DNA from: Palsa-504 sp963822765 | GTDB taxonomy: Bacteria > Actinomycetota > Actinomycetes > Streptosporangiales > Streptosporangiaceae | Direction of reading: 5' to 3' | DNA: 64,000 bases | Assembly: GCA_963822765.1 (NCBI GenBank) | Contig: CAWGJL010000004.1 | Span: 124,001-188,000 of the forward strand | Part shown: piece by piece, positions 33,137-40,891 of the stretch | Layout: every line of letters begins with the position of its first letter | Position numbering within the stretch: the first letter of the stretch is position 1 | The notes under the pieces: model-generated | What the model saw: only the letters and a program-made list of their open reading frames with translations | Databases searched by the model: none | What the model was told of the DNA's origin: nothing | Program-made: the position numbers and the translations under genes

Positions 33137-34480
33137 TTGGGGCGGCGGGCTCGCGTGCTGATCGACCTGGGTCCGCTGCGGCGGTCACGCGACCTGCGCC
33201 TGCTCGTCTTCGGGGAACAGGTGTCCGTGCTCGGCACCCAGCTGACCGCGGTGGCGGTGCCGTACCAGGTGTACCAGCTGACCCATTCGTCCCTCGACGT
33301 CGGGCTGGTATCGCTGGCCCAGCTCTTCCCGCTGATCGGCGGGGCGTTGCTCGGCGGATCGGTGGTCGACGCCATGGACCGCCGCCGGATGCTGATGCTG
33401 GCGCAGGTGCTGATGGCCGGGTGCAGCGCGGGCCTGGCGGTCAACGCCGATCTGGGGACGTCGCTGTGGCCGCTGTTCGTCCTCCCGGCCCTGGCGGCCG
33501 GGTTCGGCGGGCTGGACGACGCCGGGCGCAGCGCGATCATCCCGAACCTGGTCGACCGGTCCGAGATACCGAACGCGAACGCCATCTTCCAGTCCCTGTT
33601 CCAGTTCGGCGTGGTGGTGGGCCCGGCGGTGGCCGGGCTGCTGCTGGCCGGGGCCGGGGTCAGGTTCGTGTACTGGCTCGACGTGGCCAGCTTCGGGGCG
33701 GCGCTGCTGGCCGCCTCCCTGCTCTCGCCGCAGCCGCCGGTGCCCGGGGCCGCGGGGCACCGGCCGGGCCTGCGATCGATCGTGGAGGGCCTCGGTTTCG
33801 TGCGGGGGCGCCAGAACATCCAGGGCGCGTACCTGATCGACATTAACGCGATGGTGTTCGGCATGCCGCGCGCGCTGTTCCCGGCGCTCGCCACGACGCT
33901 GTTCGGCGGCGGGGCGTCGACGCTCGGCTTCCTGTACGCCGCGCCCGGCGCGGGCGCGCTGATCGGCGCGCTCACCACCGGCTGGGTGAGCCGGATCCGC
34001 CGTCAGGGCCTGGCCGTCATCGTCGCGGTCCTGACCTGGGGCGTCGCCATCACCTGCTTCGGGCTGGTGTCCTGGCTGCCCGGCGCCCTGGCTCTGCTGG
34101 CGGTGGCCGGATGGGCCGACGTGATCTCGGCGGTGTTCCGCAACACGATCATCCAGGTGGCCGTGCCGGACGCCCTGCGCGGCCGGCTGTCCGGGCTGCA
34201 GATCGCGGTGGTGGCCGGCGGCCCCCGGATCGGGGACCTGGAGTCCGGAGCGGTGGCGGCGGCGTTCGGCGACACGGTGTCGGTGGTGTCGGGCGGACTG
34301 GGGTGTATCGCCGGCGCGCTGGTGCTGGCCCGGCTGCTGCCAGGCTTCCGTCAGCAGCGGACGCCGGAGCAATCCCAGCCGCAGGTACCGATTGACGGCG
34401 CTGATCCGTCCTTGCGCCAGATGCCGGACGGTCGCCGGCGCATCGAACGGTCACTGGAGAGGCGGCCGCACCCGCCATAA
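33137..34480 (+). CDS. MFS transporter (EntS/MFS_3-like exporter)
   Basis: 447-residue, about 12-helix major facilitator of the enterobactin-exporter-like MFS_3 group. It opens LRRSRDLRLLVFGEQVSVLGTQLTAVAVPYQVYQLT, and has the inter-helix motif GGSVVDAMDRRRMLMLAQ and helix-rich remainder. The TTG at 33137 is eight bases after GGAGG; a GTG six bases earlier is too close to that site. Substrate unknown (siderophores, macrolides and other compounds are typical). The last ~90 bp overlap the HNH frame that follows. Confidence 0.88.
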   Translation: MGRRARVLIDLGPLRRSRDLRLLVFGEQVSVLGTQLTAVAVPYQVYQLTHSSLDVGLVSLAQLFPLIGGALLGGSVVDAMDRRRMLMLAQVLMAGCSAGLAVNADLGTSLWPLFVLPALAAGFGGLDDAGRSAIIPNLVDRSEIPNANAIFQSLFQFGVVVGPAVAGLLLAGAGVRFVYWLDVASFGAALLAASLLSPQPPVPGAAGHRPGLRSIVEGLGFVRGRQNIQGAYLIDINAMVFGMPRALFPALATTLFGGGASTLGFLYAAPGAGALIGALTTGWVSRIRRQGLAVIVAVLTWGVAITCFGLVSWLPGALALLAVAGWADVISAVFRNTIIQVAVPDALRGRLSGLQIAVVAGGPRIGDLESGAVAAAFGDTVSVVSGGLGCIAGALVLARLLPGFRQQRTPEQSQPQVPIDGADPSLRQMPDGRRRIERSLERRPHPP

Positions 34481-34769
34481 GGCCGGGTACATCATGGTCT
34501 GGGCGCCGGACCATCCGAGAGCTGGCAAAGGTCAGTACGTCTTCGAACACATCCTGGTCATGGAGCAAGTCCTTGGCCGTCAGCTGCTGGCTCAGGAGAC
34601 CGTCCATCACCGCAACGGCGTGCGCGAAGACAACCGACCGGAGAATCTCGAACTCTGGACACGACCCCAACCGGCCGGGATCCGGGTGAGCGATGCCATC
34701 ACGTGGGCGCGCGAAATACTTGCTCTGTATACGGGGGTTTCGGACACCTCCAACAGTGCTCAAGGGTGA
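34392..34769 (+). CDS. HNH homing-type endonuclease, probably a small mobile or relic gene
   Basis: Up to 125 residues. The region GHWRGGRTRHKAGYIMVW...FEHILVMEQVLGR, ETVHHRNGVREDNRPENLELW carries the HNH core (paired His, Asn-Gly, Asn), as in free-standing HNH endonucleases of phages and plasmids that hop next to conserved loci. A CARC pair precedes it. The frame overlaps the MFS gene by 88 bp on the same strand and ends 14 bp from the tmRNA 3' end. The start (TTG 34392) is uncertain; a shorter form from ATG 34494 (MVWAPDHP) is possible. Confidence 0.75.
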   Translation: MTALIRPCARCRTVAGASNGHWRGGRTRHKAGYIMVWAPDHPRAGKGQYVFEHILVMEQVLGRQLLAQETVHHRNGVREDNRPENLELWTRPQPAGIRVSDAITWAREILALYTGVSDTSNSAQG

Positions 34770-34782
34770 GCTTGAGCACTCT

Positions 34783-35150
34783 TGGAGGTGGCGGGAATCG
34801 AACCCGCGTCCTTCAGTGCATCACCAGGGCTTCTCCGGGCGCAGCTTGCTGTGCTTTTCTCAGCCCCGGCGATCACGCAAGCAAGTCGCCGACGGGCTCA
34901 GCCGCTGTTCGATGTCCCGCCTAGTCCCGCGGCCGGGTCAGGCAGTAATCCCTCTAGCTGATGCCAGGCACCGGGTCGAAGGCATCCCCGGGCTGACAGA
35001 CCTCTAACTCGTCTTAAGCGGCGAGAGCGAGGTCAGTGCGCGATGTGTTGGCACTTATAAATTTGCGGTCACAGGATTTACGAGGTCACAACCGCAACCC
35101 TCGGCCCGCTTCCCCTGGTTCAACCACCAAAGTCGAAACCGTTCACCCCC
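34783..35150 (-). ncRNA. ssrA: Transfer-messenger RNA (tmRNA)
   Basis: Trans-translation RNA, about 368 nt, read on the minus strand. 5' end GGGGGTG pairs with 3' CACCTCC (one G-U), followed by discriminator A; CCA is not encoded. The T-arm GCGGG-TTCGATT-CCCGC and the conserved 5' GAACGGTTTCGAC are present. The tag frame starts at GCC and reads ANTSRTDLALAA then TAA (stop at about 35015), ending in the LAA degron. SmpB is encoded 3.3 kb upstream on the same strand. Confidence 0.95.
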
Positions 35151-35268
35151 TATTGAGTTGTGCGGCAAGCACGGTACGCTCTGCCGTACTTGACCGTACA
35201 CGTATAACCCGTGAGCGCCAACCTGGATTCCCCGGGTGGTGTGCCGCGGTCCCTGGGGGTGCGGTCCC

Positions 35269-35324
35269 CGGGGCGGTCCCCCGGCGGCGGTCCCCCGGCG
35301 GCGGTCCCCCGGCGGCGGTCCCCC
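35269..35324. repeat. 14-bp tandem repeat ggcggcggtccccc
   Basis: Three exact units (35283-35324) preceded by a partial unit from 35269. GC-only and non-coding; may form G-rich structures on one strand. Confidence 0.9.
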
Positions 35325-35554
35325 GGGGCGCGGGTGTCGGCGCCGGGGCGCGCATGAAAATGGCCCCTGCGAGCGCTGGCGGTGGCCGAAACGCGCCCGC
35401 AGGGGCCGACCGGCAGGGTCGGAGCCGGTCTAGCGGCCGGGTCTCCCCCGAGATGAGACCCGGACCTTTAACGCTGACTGGGCCGCAACCCCCCGAGCGA
35501 ACCCCAGTCACTGCTAAGGACGCCCGCGAACGGCGGCACGGTTGCTCGTTCTCA

Positions 35555-35580
35555 GTAACTTTGAGTTACGGTTTGGTAAC
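35555..35580. promoter_or_regulatory. Operator-like cluster of GTAAC/GTTAC half-sites
   Basis: GTAACT-ttg-AGTTAC is a perfect six-bp dyad (35555-35569) followed after six bases by another GTAAC (35576-35580). Three regularly placed half-sites in an AT-richer patch suggest binding of a dimeric regulator; no adjacent gene is evident. Confidence 0.45.
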
Positions 35581-35989
35581 CAGACCTTACTGAAAGTGAC
35601 CCTGTTGCCCCCTCCTGGTTGGCGACGGGATAGCAGCAGCCCGTGCGGCATCAATGTTCCCGTGGGTGTGGTTCTTGCGGGGAGCCCGCCGGTGGCGAGA
35701 GTTGGAAAGCTGGCGGTAACGACGTGGTTGCGGCAATCATGTCGCCAGGTGCGCGTGGTTGTGGCAATCATGTCGTTGGGCGGGCCGCCGGAGGCGAGTC
35801 AAGTGGTGACAGAGGGGCAAGCGGGACAGAAGTGGCCGGAGAAGTCCTGACACTCACTCCAGAGGGGACGCACCCCATGGAACATCGGTGACGCTGTGGC
35901 GGCAGGAACATTGGTGTCGTTTGTACCTGCACGATCGAGCATGGGGCCGGTTGACGTAGGGCTCGTCCTTGCAGAGCTGGGCATCACGG

Positions 35990-36107
35990 CGGGCGGGGAG
36001 GGGGCAGTTGGCGGGCGGGGAGGGGGCAGCTGGCGGGCGGGGCGAACGGCTGGCGGGCGGTGGGCGGGGCGGTCAGTCGGCGGGCGGGGGGGTGGCTGGC
36101 GGGGCGG
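35990..36107 (+). repeat. G-rich degenerate repeat after the PBP homologue gene
   Basis: Repeats of ggcgggcgggg and agggggcagctggc fill about 115 bp immediately downstream of the PBP stop. Many runs of three or more G on the plus strand make G-quadruplexes possible. Confidence 0.7.
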
Positions 36108-38405
36108 TCAGCTGGCGAGGGCGGTGAGGAAGGCGCCGGCCAGTGCGGCGGCGGATAGCTGCGACGTCTTGCCGGACTCGATGACGGTGAAGGCGGTGTT
36201 GCCGCGGAAGCCGACGAACCAGCTGGTCCAGGTCGATCCGGTGTGGACCAGGCCGACCTGGCCGTAGACCGGCGTTCCGGGCCGGCTGGCCGGCTGCGCC
36301 GCGCCCGAGCGGACCGCGTTGCGCATGAGAGCGCGCAGCTCGGACATGTCACTGGCGTTCAGCGCGGTCCCCGAGGGGTCTGGCGCGCTCTGGAGGAACT
36401 GCGGGGTGTGCCAGGTGCCCGTGTCCACTGCCGCGGCGACCATGGCCATGGACAGCGGGCTCATCTGGACGTTGCCCTGGCCGATGGTCTGGGCGGCGAG
36501 GCCGGCCACGCCCGCCGCGGGCGGGACCGAACCGGAGAAGGCGGGCACCGGCAGGGCGGACCAGTCGGCGCCGATGCCAAAACCCTTCGCCACCTGGTCG
36601 AACTGGGTGGCGGTGAGGCGATAGGAGAGCCCCGCGAAGGCCGTGCCGCAGCCCTCGGCGAAGTCGTCGCTGAAGGACTTGGCCGGGCCGGCCGCGTCGC
36701 TGGTGAAGGTCTGCCCGCCGACGGTGAAGGAGTTCTCGCACGAGATCTGGGTGCCGGTCTTGACCCCGGTGCCCAGCAGCGCGGCGGCCGACACGATGGT
36801 GAACGCGTTGCCCGGCGCCAGCTTGGCGTTCAGCGCGTCGGCGGCCGCCGGGCCGGAGACGTGGCGCTGCGCCACCGCGAGCACCGCTCCGGTCTGCGCC
36901 TGGACGGCGACGATCTCACCCGAGCCGGATACTCCGTTCAGCGCGGACAGGGCCGCGCCCTGCACGGTGGAGTTGATCGTGGTGTGCACCGGAGTGCCGG
37001 CCGCGCCCGGCCAGCTTTCGAGCACGCCGACCTGGAGGCCGGCCGAGGTTACCGCGACGACCTCGGTCGTCGGCGCGCCAAGCAGCTGGCGCTGGTACTT
37101 CTGTTCCAGGCCGGACAGGCCGACCGTGGTGCCGGGCAGGTAGAACGCGCCCTCGTTGCGCAGCACGGAGCTGGTCTCGTTGCCCACCGCGCCCACCAGT
37201 CCGGTGGCTTCGGTCTGGAACAACCGGGATCGCTGCTGCTGAACTCGCAGGCCCGGCACGTCGCGGAGCTTGGGGCGCAGGGTCGAGTACGTCGCGGGAT
37301 CGAGCGAGGCGAGCTTGAGGAACTGGTTGGGCGGAGCGGCCGTGATCTGGCCGAGGACCTGCCCGGCGTCCAGGCCGGTGGCGGCGGCGAAGCGGGCGGC
37401 CGTCGTGGCCGGGTTGGTCAGGGCCGACGGCATCACGCCCAGCACGTCGACCGAACTCGGCACCTGCAGCGGGTGTCCCTCGGCGTCGAGCACCGCGGCG
37501 CGGGCCGGGAACTGGGTCACCACGGCCAGGCGCTGCCCCGGGCCCAGAGTCGGATAGACCACGCTCGGCGCCCACTGGACCTTCCAGGTGTCGCCGGCCT
37601 TGCTCAGGCCGAACCGGCCGTGGTACATCCAGACCCGTCCTTCGGCCAGATCGACCGAGGCGGTGAACGACGCTTCCGCGGTACCGCCGTGCTGGGTGAT
37701 CGAGTCCATGTTCAGGAACAACTGGCTGGCGTCGAGCTGCGCGAAGGCGTTCTTCAGGCCCGTGGCCGCGATACCCGGCGCGGCCGAGGTCAGCGAGCCC
37801 GCGGCGGCGTAGCGTTGCTGTTGCCAGGCGAGGAGGAACGCCTGCACGGTGGGCTCCGCGGAAGGCTCCGAGCCGAAGCCGCTGGCCAGGCCGATGACCA
37901 GCACCCCGAGGGCGAGGATAGCCAGCCCGGCGAGCCGCGCGCGCTTGGACTGCCGGCTGGCCGGCGCGAGCCGGCGGCTGGAACCGGATGACCCACCCGA
38001 GGCCGGCGACCGTCCGGTGCCCGGCGGCCGTCCGGAGCCACGCCGGGCGGGAAGGGGCCGGTGGGGCAGACCAGGGGACGCGGAGCCATTTGGGCTGACG
38101 GGGCTAGCAGGAATGACAGGGCCAGAGGGAACGACGGGGATGGCGGGACCGTCGGGGCTGGCAGGGATGACCGGGTTAGAGCGGCCGGTCGGGGTGAGGG
38201 GGTCAAGTGGTCCGAAGGGGTCGAAGGGGCCGGAGGGAGCATCGGGTCCGGAGGGGCCGGAGGGGCCGGAGGGAGCATCGGGGCCGGAGGGGGGGCGGGG
38301 GGCGGAGGGGTCGGGTGGACGGGGCCCGGGCACGGCGGGACCCTGCGGCCTGGCGTGGCCGCCGCGCTCTCTCGAACTCCCGGACACGATCGGTCTGCCC
38401 GTCAC
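36108..38405 (-). CDS. Penicillin-binding protein homologue lacking all catalytic motifs
   Basis: 765-residue protein: cytoplasmic Pro/Gly/Ser-rich N-terminus (about 1-155), one membrane helix (LAGLAILALGVLVIGLASGF), an NTF2-like MecA_N domain (EPTVQAFLLAWQQQRYAAAG), the PBP dimerisation domain, and a transpeptidase fold. The three active-site motifs are degenerate: the SxxK motif is N533-A-F-T536 in APGNAFTIVSAAALL, SxN is G585-C-G, and KTG is H721-T-G (VHTGSTWTSWFVGF). I read each codon on the DNA and the changes are real in this sequence. Peptidoglycan cross-linking is therefore not expected; a scaffold, substrate-binding or regulatory role is more likely. Its ATG overlaps the smpB stop (ATGA). 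Confidence 0.88.
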   Translation of the reverse strand: MTGRPIVSGSSRERGGHARPQGPAVPGPRPPDPSAPRPPSGPDAPSGPSGPSGPDAPSGPFDPFGPLDPLTPTGRSNPVIPASPDGPAIPVVPSGPVIPASPVSPNGSASPGLPHRPLPARRGSGRPPGTGRSPASGGSSGSSRRLAPASRQSKRARLAGLAILALGVLVIGLASGFGSEPSAEPTVQAFLLAWQQQRYAAAGSLTSAAPGIAATGLKNAFAQLDASQLFLNMDSITQHGGTAEASFTASVDLAEGRVWMYHGRFGLSKAGDTWKVQWAPSVVYPTLGPGQRLAVVTQFPARAAVLDAEGHPLQVPSSVDVLGVMPSALTNPATTAARFAAATGLDAGQVLGQITAAPPNQFLKLASLDPATYSTLRPKLRDVPGLRVQQQRSRLFQTEATGLVGAVGNETSSVLRNEGAFYLPGTTVGLSGLEQKYQRQLLGAPTTEVVAVTSAGLQVGVLESWPGAAGTPVHTTINSTVQGAALSALNGVSGSGEIVAVQAQTGAVLAVAQRHVSGPAAADALNAKLAPGNAFTIVSAAALLGTGVKTGTQISCENSFTVGGQTFTSDAAGPAKSFSDDFAEGCGTAFAGLSYRLTATQFDQVAKGFGIGADWSALPVPAFSGSVPPAAGVAGLAAQTIGQGNVQMSPLSMAMVAAAVDTGTWHTPQFLQSAPDPSGTALNASDMSELRALMRNAVRSGAAQPASRPGTPVYGQVGLVHTGSTWTSWFVGFRGNTAFTVIESGKTSQLSAAALAGAFLTALAS

Positions 38406-38866
38406 CTTCGCCGTTTCAGCGCGCGGTCTATTTCCCTGGCTGCGTCCCGTTTTGCTAGGTCCTGCCGCTTATCGTAGGTCCGTTTGCCGCGGGCGAGGCC
38501 CAACTCGACCTTGACGTTGCCGTCCTTGAAGTACAACGAGAGCGGAATCAGCGTCAGCCCCTGCTCAGAGACCTTGGCCGCCAGGCGGTCGATCTCCTTG
38601 CGGTGCAGTAGCAGCTTCCTGATCCGGCGTGGCGTGTGATTGGTCCAGGTGCCCTGCGTGTACTCGGGGATATGCACGTTGTGCAGCCACACCTCACCGT
38701 CGGTGATCTGCGCGAAACCGTCCGCCAGCGACGCACGCCCGGCGCGCAGCGACTTCACCTCGGTGCCGGTCAGGACCAGGCCCGCCTCGTAGGTGTCCTC
38801 GATGAAGTAGTCGTGGTAGGCACGCCGGTTACGGGCGATAGCTTTCTGCCCCTGTTCCCGAGCCAC
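38402..38866 (-). CDS. smpB: SsrA-binding protein SmpB
   Basis: 154-residue tmRNA partner that brings tmRNA to stalled ribosomes. GTG at 38866 with GGGAGGGAC in front; the frame upstream is unrelated. It has the signature IARNRRAYHDYFIEDTYEAGLVL, GTEVKSLRAGRASL, GEVWLHNVHIPEY and the basic C-terminal tail (RGKRTYDKRQDLAKRDAAREI ... KRRR) that folds in the ribosomal decoding centre. It follows ftsX by 32 bp and is coupled to the PBP homologue downstream. Confidence 0.97.
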   Translation of the reverse strand: MAREQGQKAIARNRRAYHDYFIEDTYEAGLVLTGTEVKSLRAGRASLADGFAQITDGEVWLHNVHIPEYTQGTWTNHTPRRIRKLLLHRKEIDRLAAKVSEQGLTLIPLSLYFKDGNVKVELGLARGKRTYDKRQDLAKRDAAREIDRALKRRR

Positions 38867-38898
38867 GTCCCTCCCGTCAGCATGCTCGTCACTCCCGC

Positions 38899-39807
38899 TC
38901 AGACCCGCAGGTAGCGGCGCAGCGTCAGGAAGGACGTCACACCGCACAGCAGTACCCCGACGGCCATCGAGACCAAGATGACCTCGATCAGGTCGCCGAC
39001 GGACAGACCCACGTTGAAGGAGAAGTACTGTCCCAGGCTATCTAGCATCAGCGACTTGACCGCCACCAGCAGCCCGGCGGCGATGGCCCAGCCGATCAGC
39101 CCGGCAATGGTCCCCTCCAGCAGGAACGGCAGCTGGATATAGAAGTTGGACGCGCCGACCAGCCGCATGATCGAGGTCTCCCGGCGGCGGTTGAACGCGG
39201 ACAGCCTGATCGTGTTGGCCACCAGCAGGACCGCCGCCACGATCAGGATCAACGCGATGACGACCACCGCGTTCCGCGCGCCGTCGAGCAGCTTGTAGAA
39301 CTTGTCCAGGATCGTCATCTCGTCGACCACGGTTTCCACGCCCGACGTGCCGGTGACGGCGCTGGCCACGATGTTGTAGTCGGCCTCGGGGTTTTTGAGC
39401 TTGACCTCGAACGAGTCGGGGATGTCGCCTTCCTGGGTGTCCTGGACCAGCCCCGGCTCGTTGGAGAAGTACTGCCGGAACTCGGAGTAGGCCTGCTGCT
39501 GGGATACGTAGTACACGGCCTGGACCTGAGGCATGGACTGCAGCCGCTGCTGCAGTTGCTGCCGCTCGGCAGGGGTCGCGGGCCCGTTCTGGCACGCCGG
39601 TTCCGGGCTCGTCTTGATGCACAGGTAGATCGACAGCTCGACCTTGCCCTGCCAGTAGGTCCGCGTCCGGTCCACCTGCTTGACGAACAGCAGACCGGTA
39701 CCGAGCAGGGACAAGCTGATGGCCACGACCACGATGAGCGCCATCGTCATGGTGAGGTTCCGGCGCAGCCCGATCCAGATTTCGGAGAGGACGAACTGTG
39801 AACGCAT
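38899..39807 (-). CDS. ftsX: Cell-division ABC-type protein FtsX
   Basis: 302-residue membrane protein with four helices and a large extracellular loop between the first two. In actinobacteria FtsEX activates peptidoglycan hydrolases such as RipC. The loop holds two cysteines (LCIKTSPEPAC). The conserved cytoplasmic region FNRRRETSIMRLVGASNFYIQLPFLLEG couples to FtsE. Gene order ftsE-ftsX-smpB is the usual actinobacterial one; the gap to ftsE is about 40 bp. Confidence 0.96.
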   Translation of the reverse strand: MRSQFVLSEIWIGLRRNLTMTMALIVVVAISLSLLGTGLLFVKQVDRTRTYWQGKVELSIYLCIKTSPEPACQNGPATPAERQQLQQRLQSMPQVQAVYYVSQQQAYSEFRQYFSNEPGLVQDTQEGDIPDSFEVKLKNPEADYNIVASAVTGTSGVETVVDEMTILDKFYKLLDGARNAVVVIALILIVAAVLLVANTIRLSAFNRRRETSIMRLVGASNFYIQLPFLLEGTIAGLIGWAIAAGLLVAVKSLMLDSLGQYFSFNVGLSVGDLIEVILVSMAVGVLLCGVTSFLTLRRYLRV

Positions 39808-39846
39808 GCTCGCTGATCCCTTGTGGTCGTAGACGGCGATGACGGG

Positions 39847-40536
39847 TCAGTAGGCCTGGCCGTACACCCCGCGTGACTGGTCGCGGACGACCTTGCCGTA
39901 TTCCAGCTCGATCACCCGCTTGCGCATGGAGTCGACGATGGCCGCGTCGTGCGTGGCCATCACCACGGTCGTCCCGGTCCGGTTGATCCGGTCGAGAACC
40001 TTCATGATGCCGATCGACGTCGCCGGGTCGATGTTTCCTGTCGGCTCGTCGGCGAGCAGGATCATCGGCCGGTTGACGAAGGCCCGGGCCATCGCGACCC
40101 GCTGCTGCTCCCCGCCGGACAGTTCGTCGGGCATGCGGTCGTGCTTGCCCTCCAGGCCGACCAGGTCGATCACCTCGGGAACGACCTTGCGGATAAAACG
40201 CCGGTTCTTGCCGATGACCTCCAGGGCGAACGCCACATTCTGATAGACGCTCTTGTTCGGCAGCAGCCGGAAATCCTGGAACACGCAGCCGATTCGCCGG
40301 CGCAGATAAGGCACTTTCCAGTTTGTGAGCCGCGCGAGATCCCGGCCCGCCACGTGAATTCGGCCGTCTGAGGGCCGCTCCTCCTTCAGCACCAGCCGGA
40401 GGAACGTCGACTTCCCCGACCCGGACGGGCCGACCAGGAACACGAACTCGCCCTTGGCCACCGAAATGTTCACGCTCTCCAGCGCGGGCCGGGACTGATT
40501 CGGGTAGGTCTTGGTGACGTTATCGAAGTTGATCAC
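39847..40536 (-). CDS. ftsE: Cell-division ATP-binding protein FtsE
   Basis: 229-residue ABC ATPase: Walker A GPSGSGKST, Q-loop VFQDFRLLP, signature LSGGEQQRVA, Walker B MILLADEPTG and H-loop ATHDA. It powers FtsX. Start ATG 40536; it heads the ftsE-ftsX-smpB transcript. The promoter is in the roughly 170 bp upstream, shared with the divergent small zinc-ribbon gene. Confidence 0.97.
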   Translation of the reverse strand: MINFDNVTKTYPNQSRPALESVNISVAKGEFVFLVGPSGSGKSTFLRLVLKEERPSDGRIHVAGRDLARLTNWKVPYLRRRIGCVFQDFRLLPNKSVYQNVAFALEVIGKNRRFIRKVVPEVIDLVGLEGKHDRMPDELSGGEQQRVAMARAFVNRPMILLADEPTGNIDPATSIGIMKVLDRINRTGTTVVMATHDAAIVDSMRKRVIELEYGKVVRDQSRGVYGQAY

Positions 40537-40705
40537 GGAACCATCACAGCGCTGTAGGTGGGCGATTCACGGGCCGGACGCCGCCAACTCGGGCGACATG
40601 CGGGTAACCTGGGTTAGGCCAGGGAACAGTCTAGAGGGAAACTGGCAGCTTAGGCCGTAACATCGCGGCAAGTGCCGGGGCACGGGCCAGGCGGAAGGGG
40701 TTCCG

Positions 40706-40891
40706 ATGAGCTGTGAACACCTGATCTGCGCTCAGTGCGCCGGACCGGTGGTCGAAGGCCGGTGCCCGGCGTGTCGCGCCGCGCGGGATCACGTCCACCA
40801 CCAGCACTTCAGCGCCACTCCGCAGCTCATCGTGGCCGCCCTGCTGGCCCTGGCCGTAGTGCTCCTGCTGGTCACCCACCTGCACGGTTAA
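40706..40891 (+). CDS. Small zinc-ribbon membrane protein
   Basis: 61 residues: CAQC and CPAC knuckles (one zinc ribbon) then a C-terminal membrane helix (LIVAALLALAVVLLLVTHL). Unknown function; such tail-anchored ribbons recur in actinobacteria between ftsE and prfB. Ribosome site GGAAGGGG before ATG 40706. Its stop overlaps the prfB stop tail-to-tail by four bases (ttaa). Confidence 0.75.
   Translation: MSCEHLICAQCAGPVVEGRCPACRAARDHVHHQHFSATPQLIVAALLALAVVLLLVTHLHG

Larger units (their letters stand above)
35151..36107. other. Gene-less kilobase between tmRNA and the PBP homologue
   Basis: No frame here looks coding. It contains the tmRNA promoter side, with a dyad AAGCACGG / CCGTACTT around 35169-35193; a 14-bp tandem repeat at 35283; a GTAAC-type operator cluster at 35555; lower-GC sequence at 35540-35900; and a G-rich repeat at 35990-36108. 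Confidence 0.6.

Noticed and set aside
34480..35150. Complete integrative element at tmRNA
   Set aside because: No integrase, excisionase or duplicated tmRNA end is visible; only the HNH gene could be related.
35542..35850. 102-codon frame in the gene-less region
   Set aside because: No ribosome site, no codon bias in favour, and it runs through the operator dyad; not supported as a gene.
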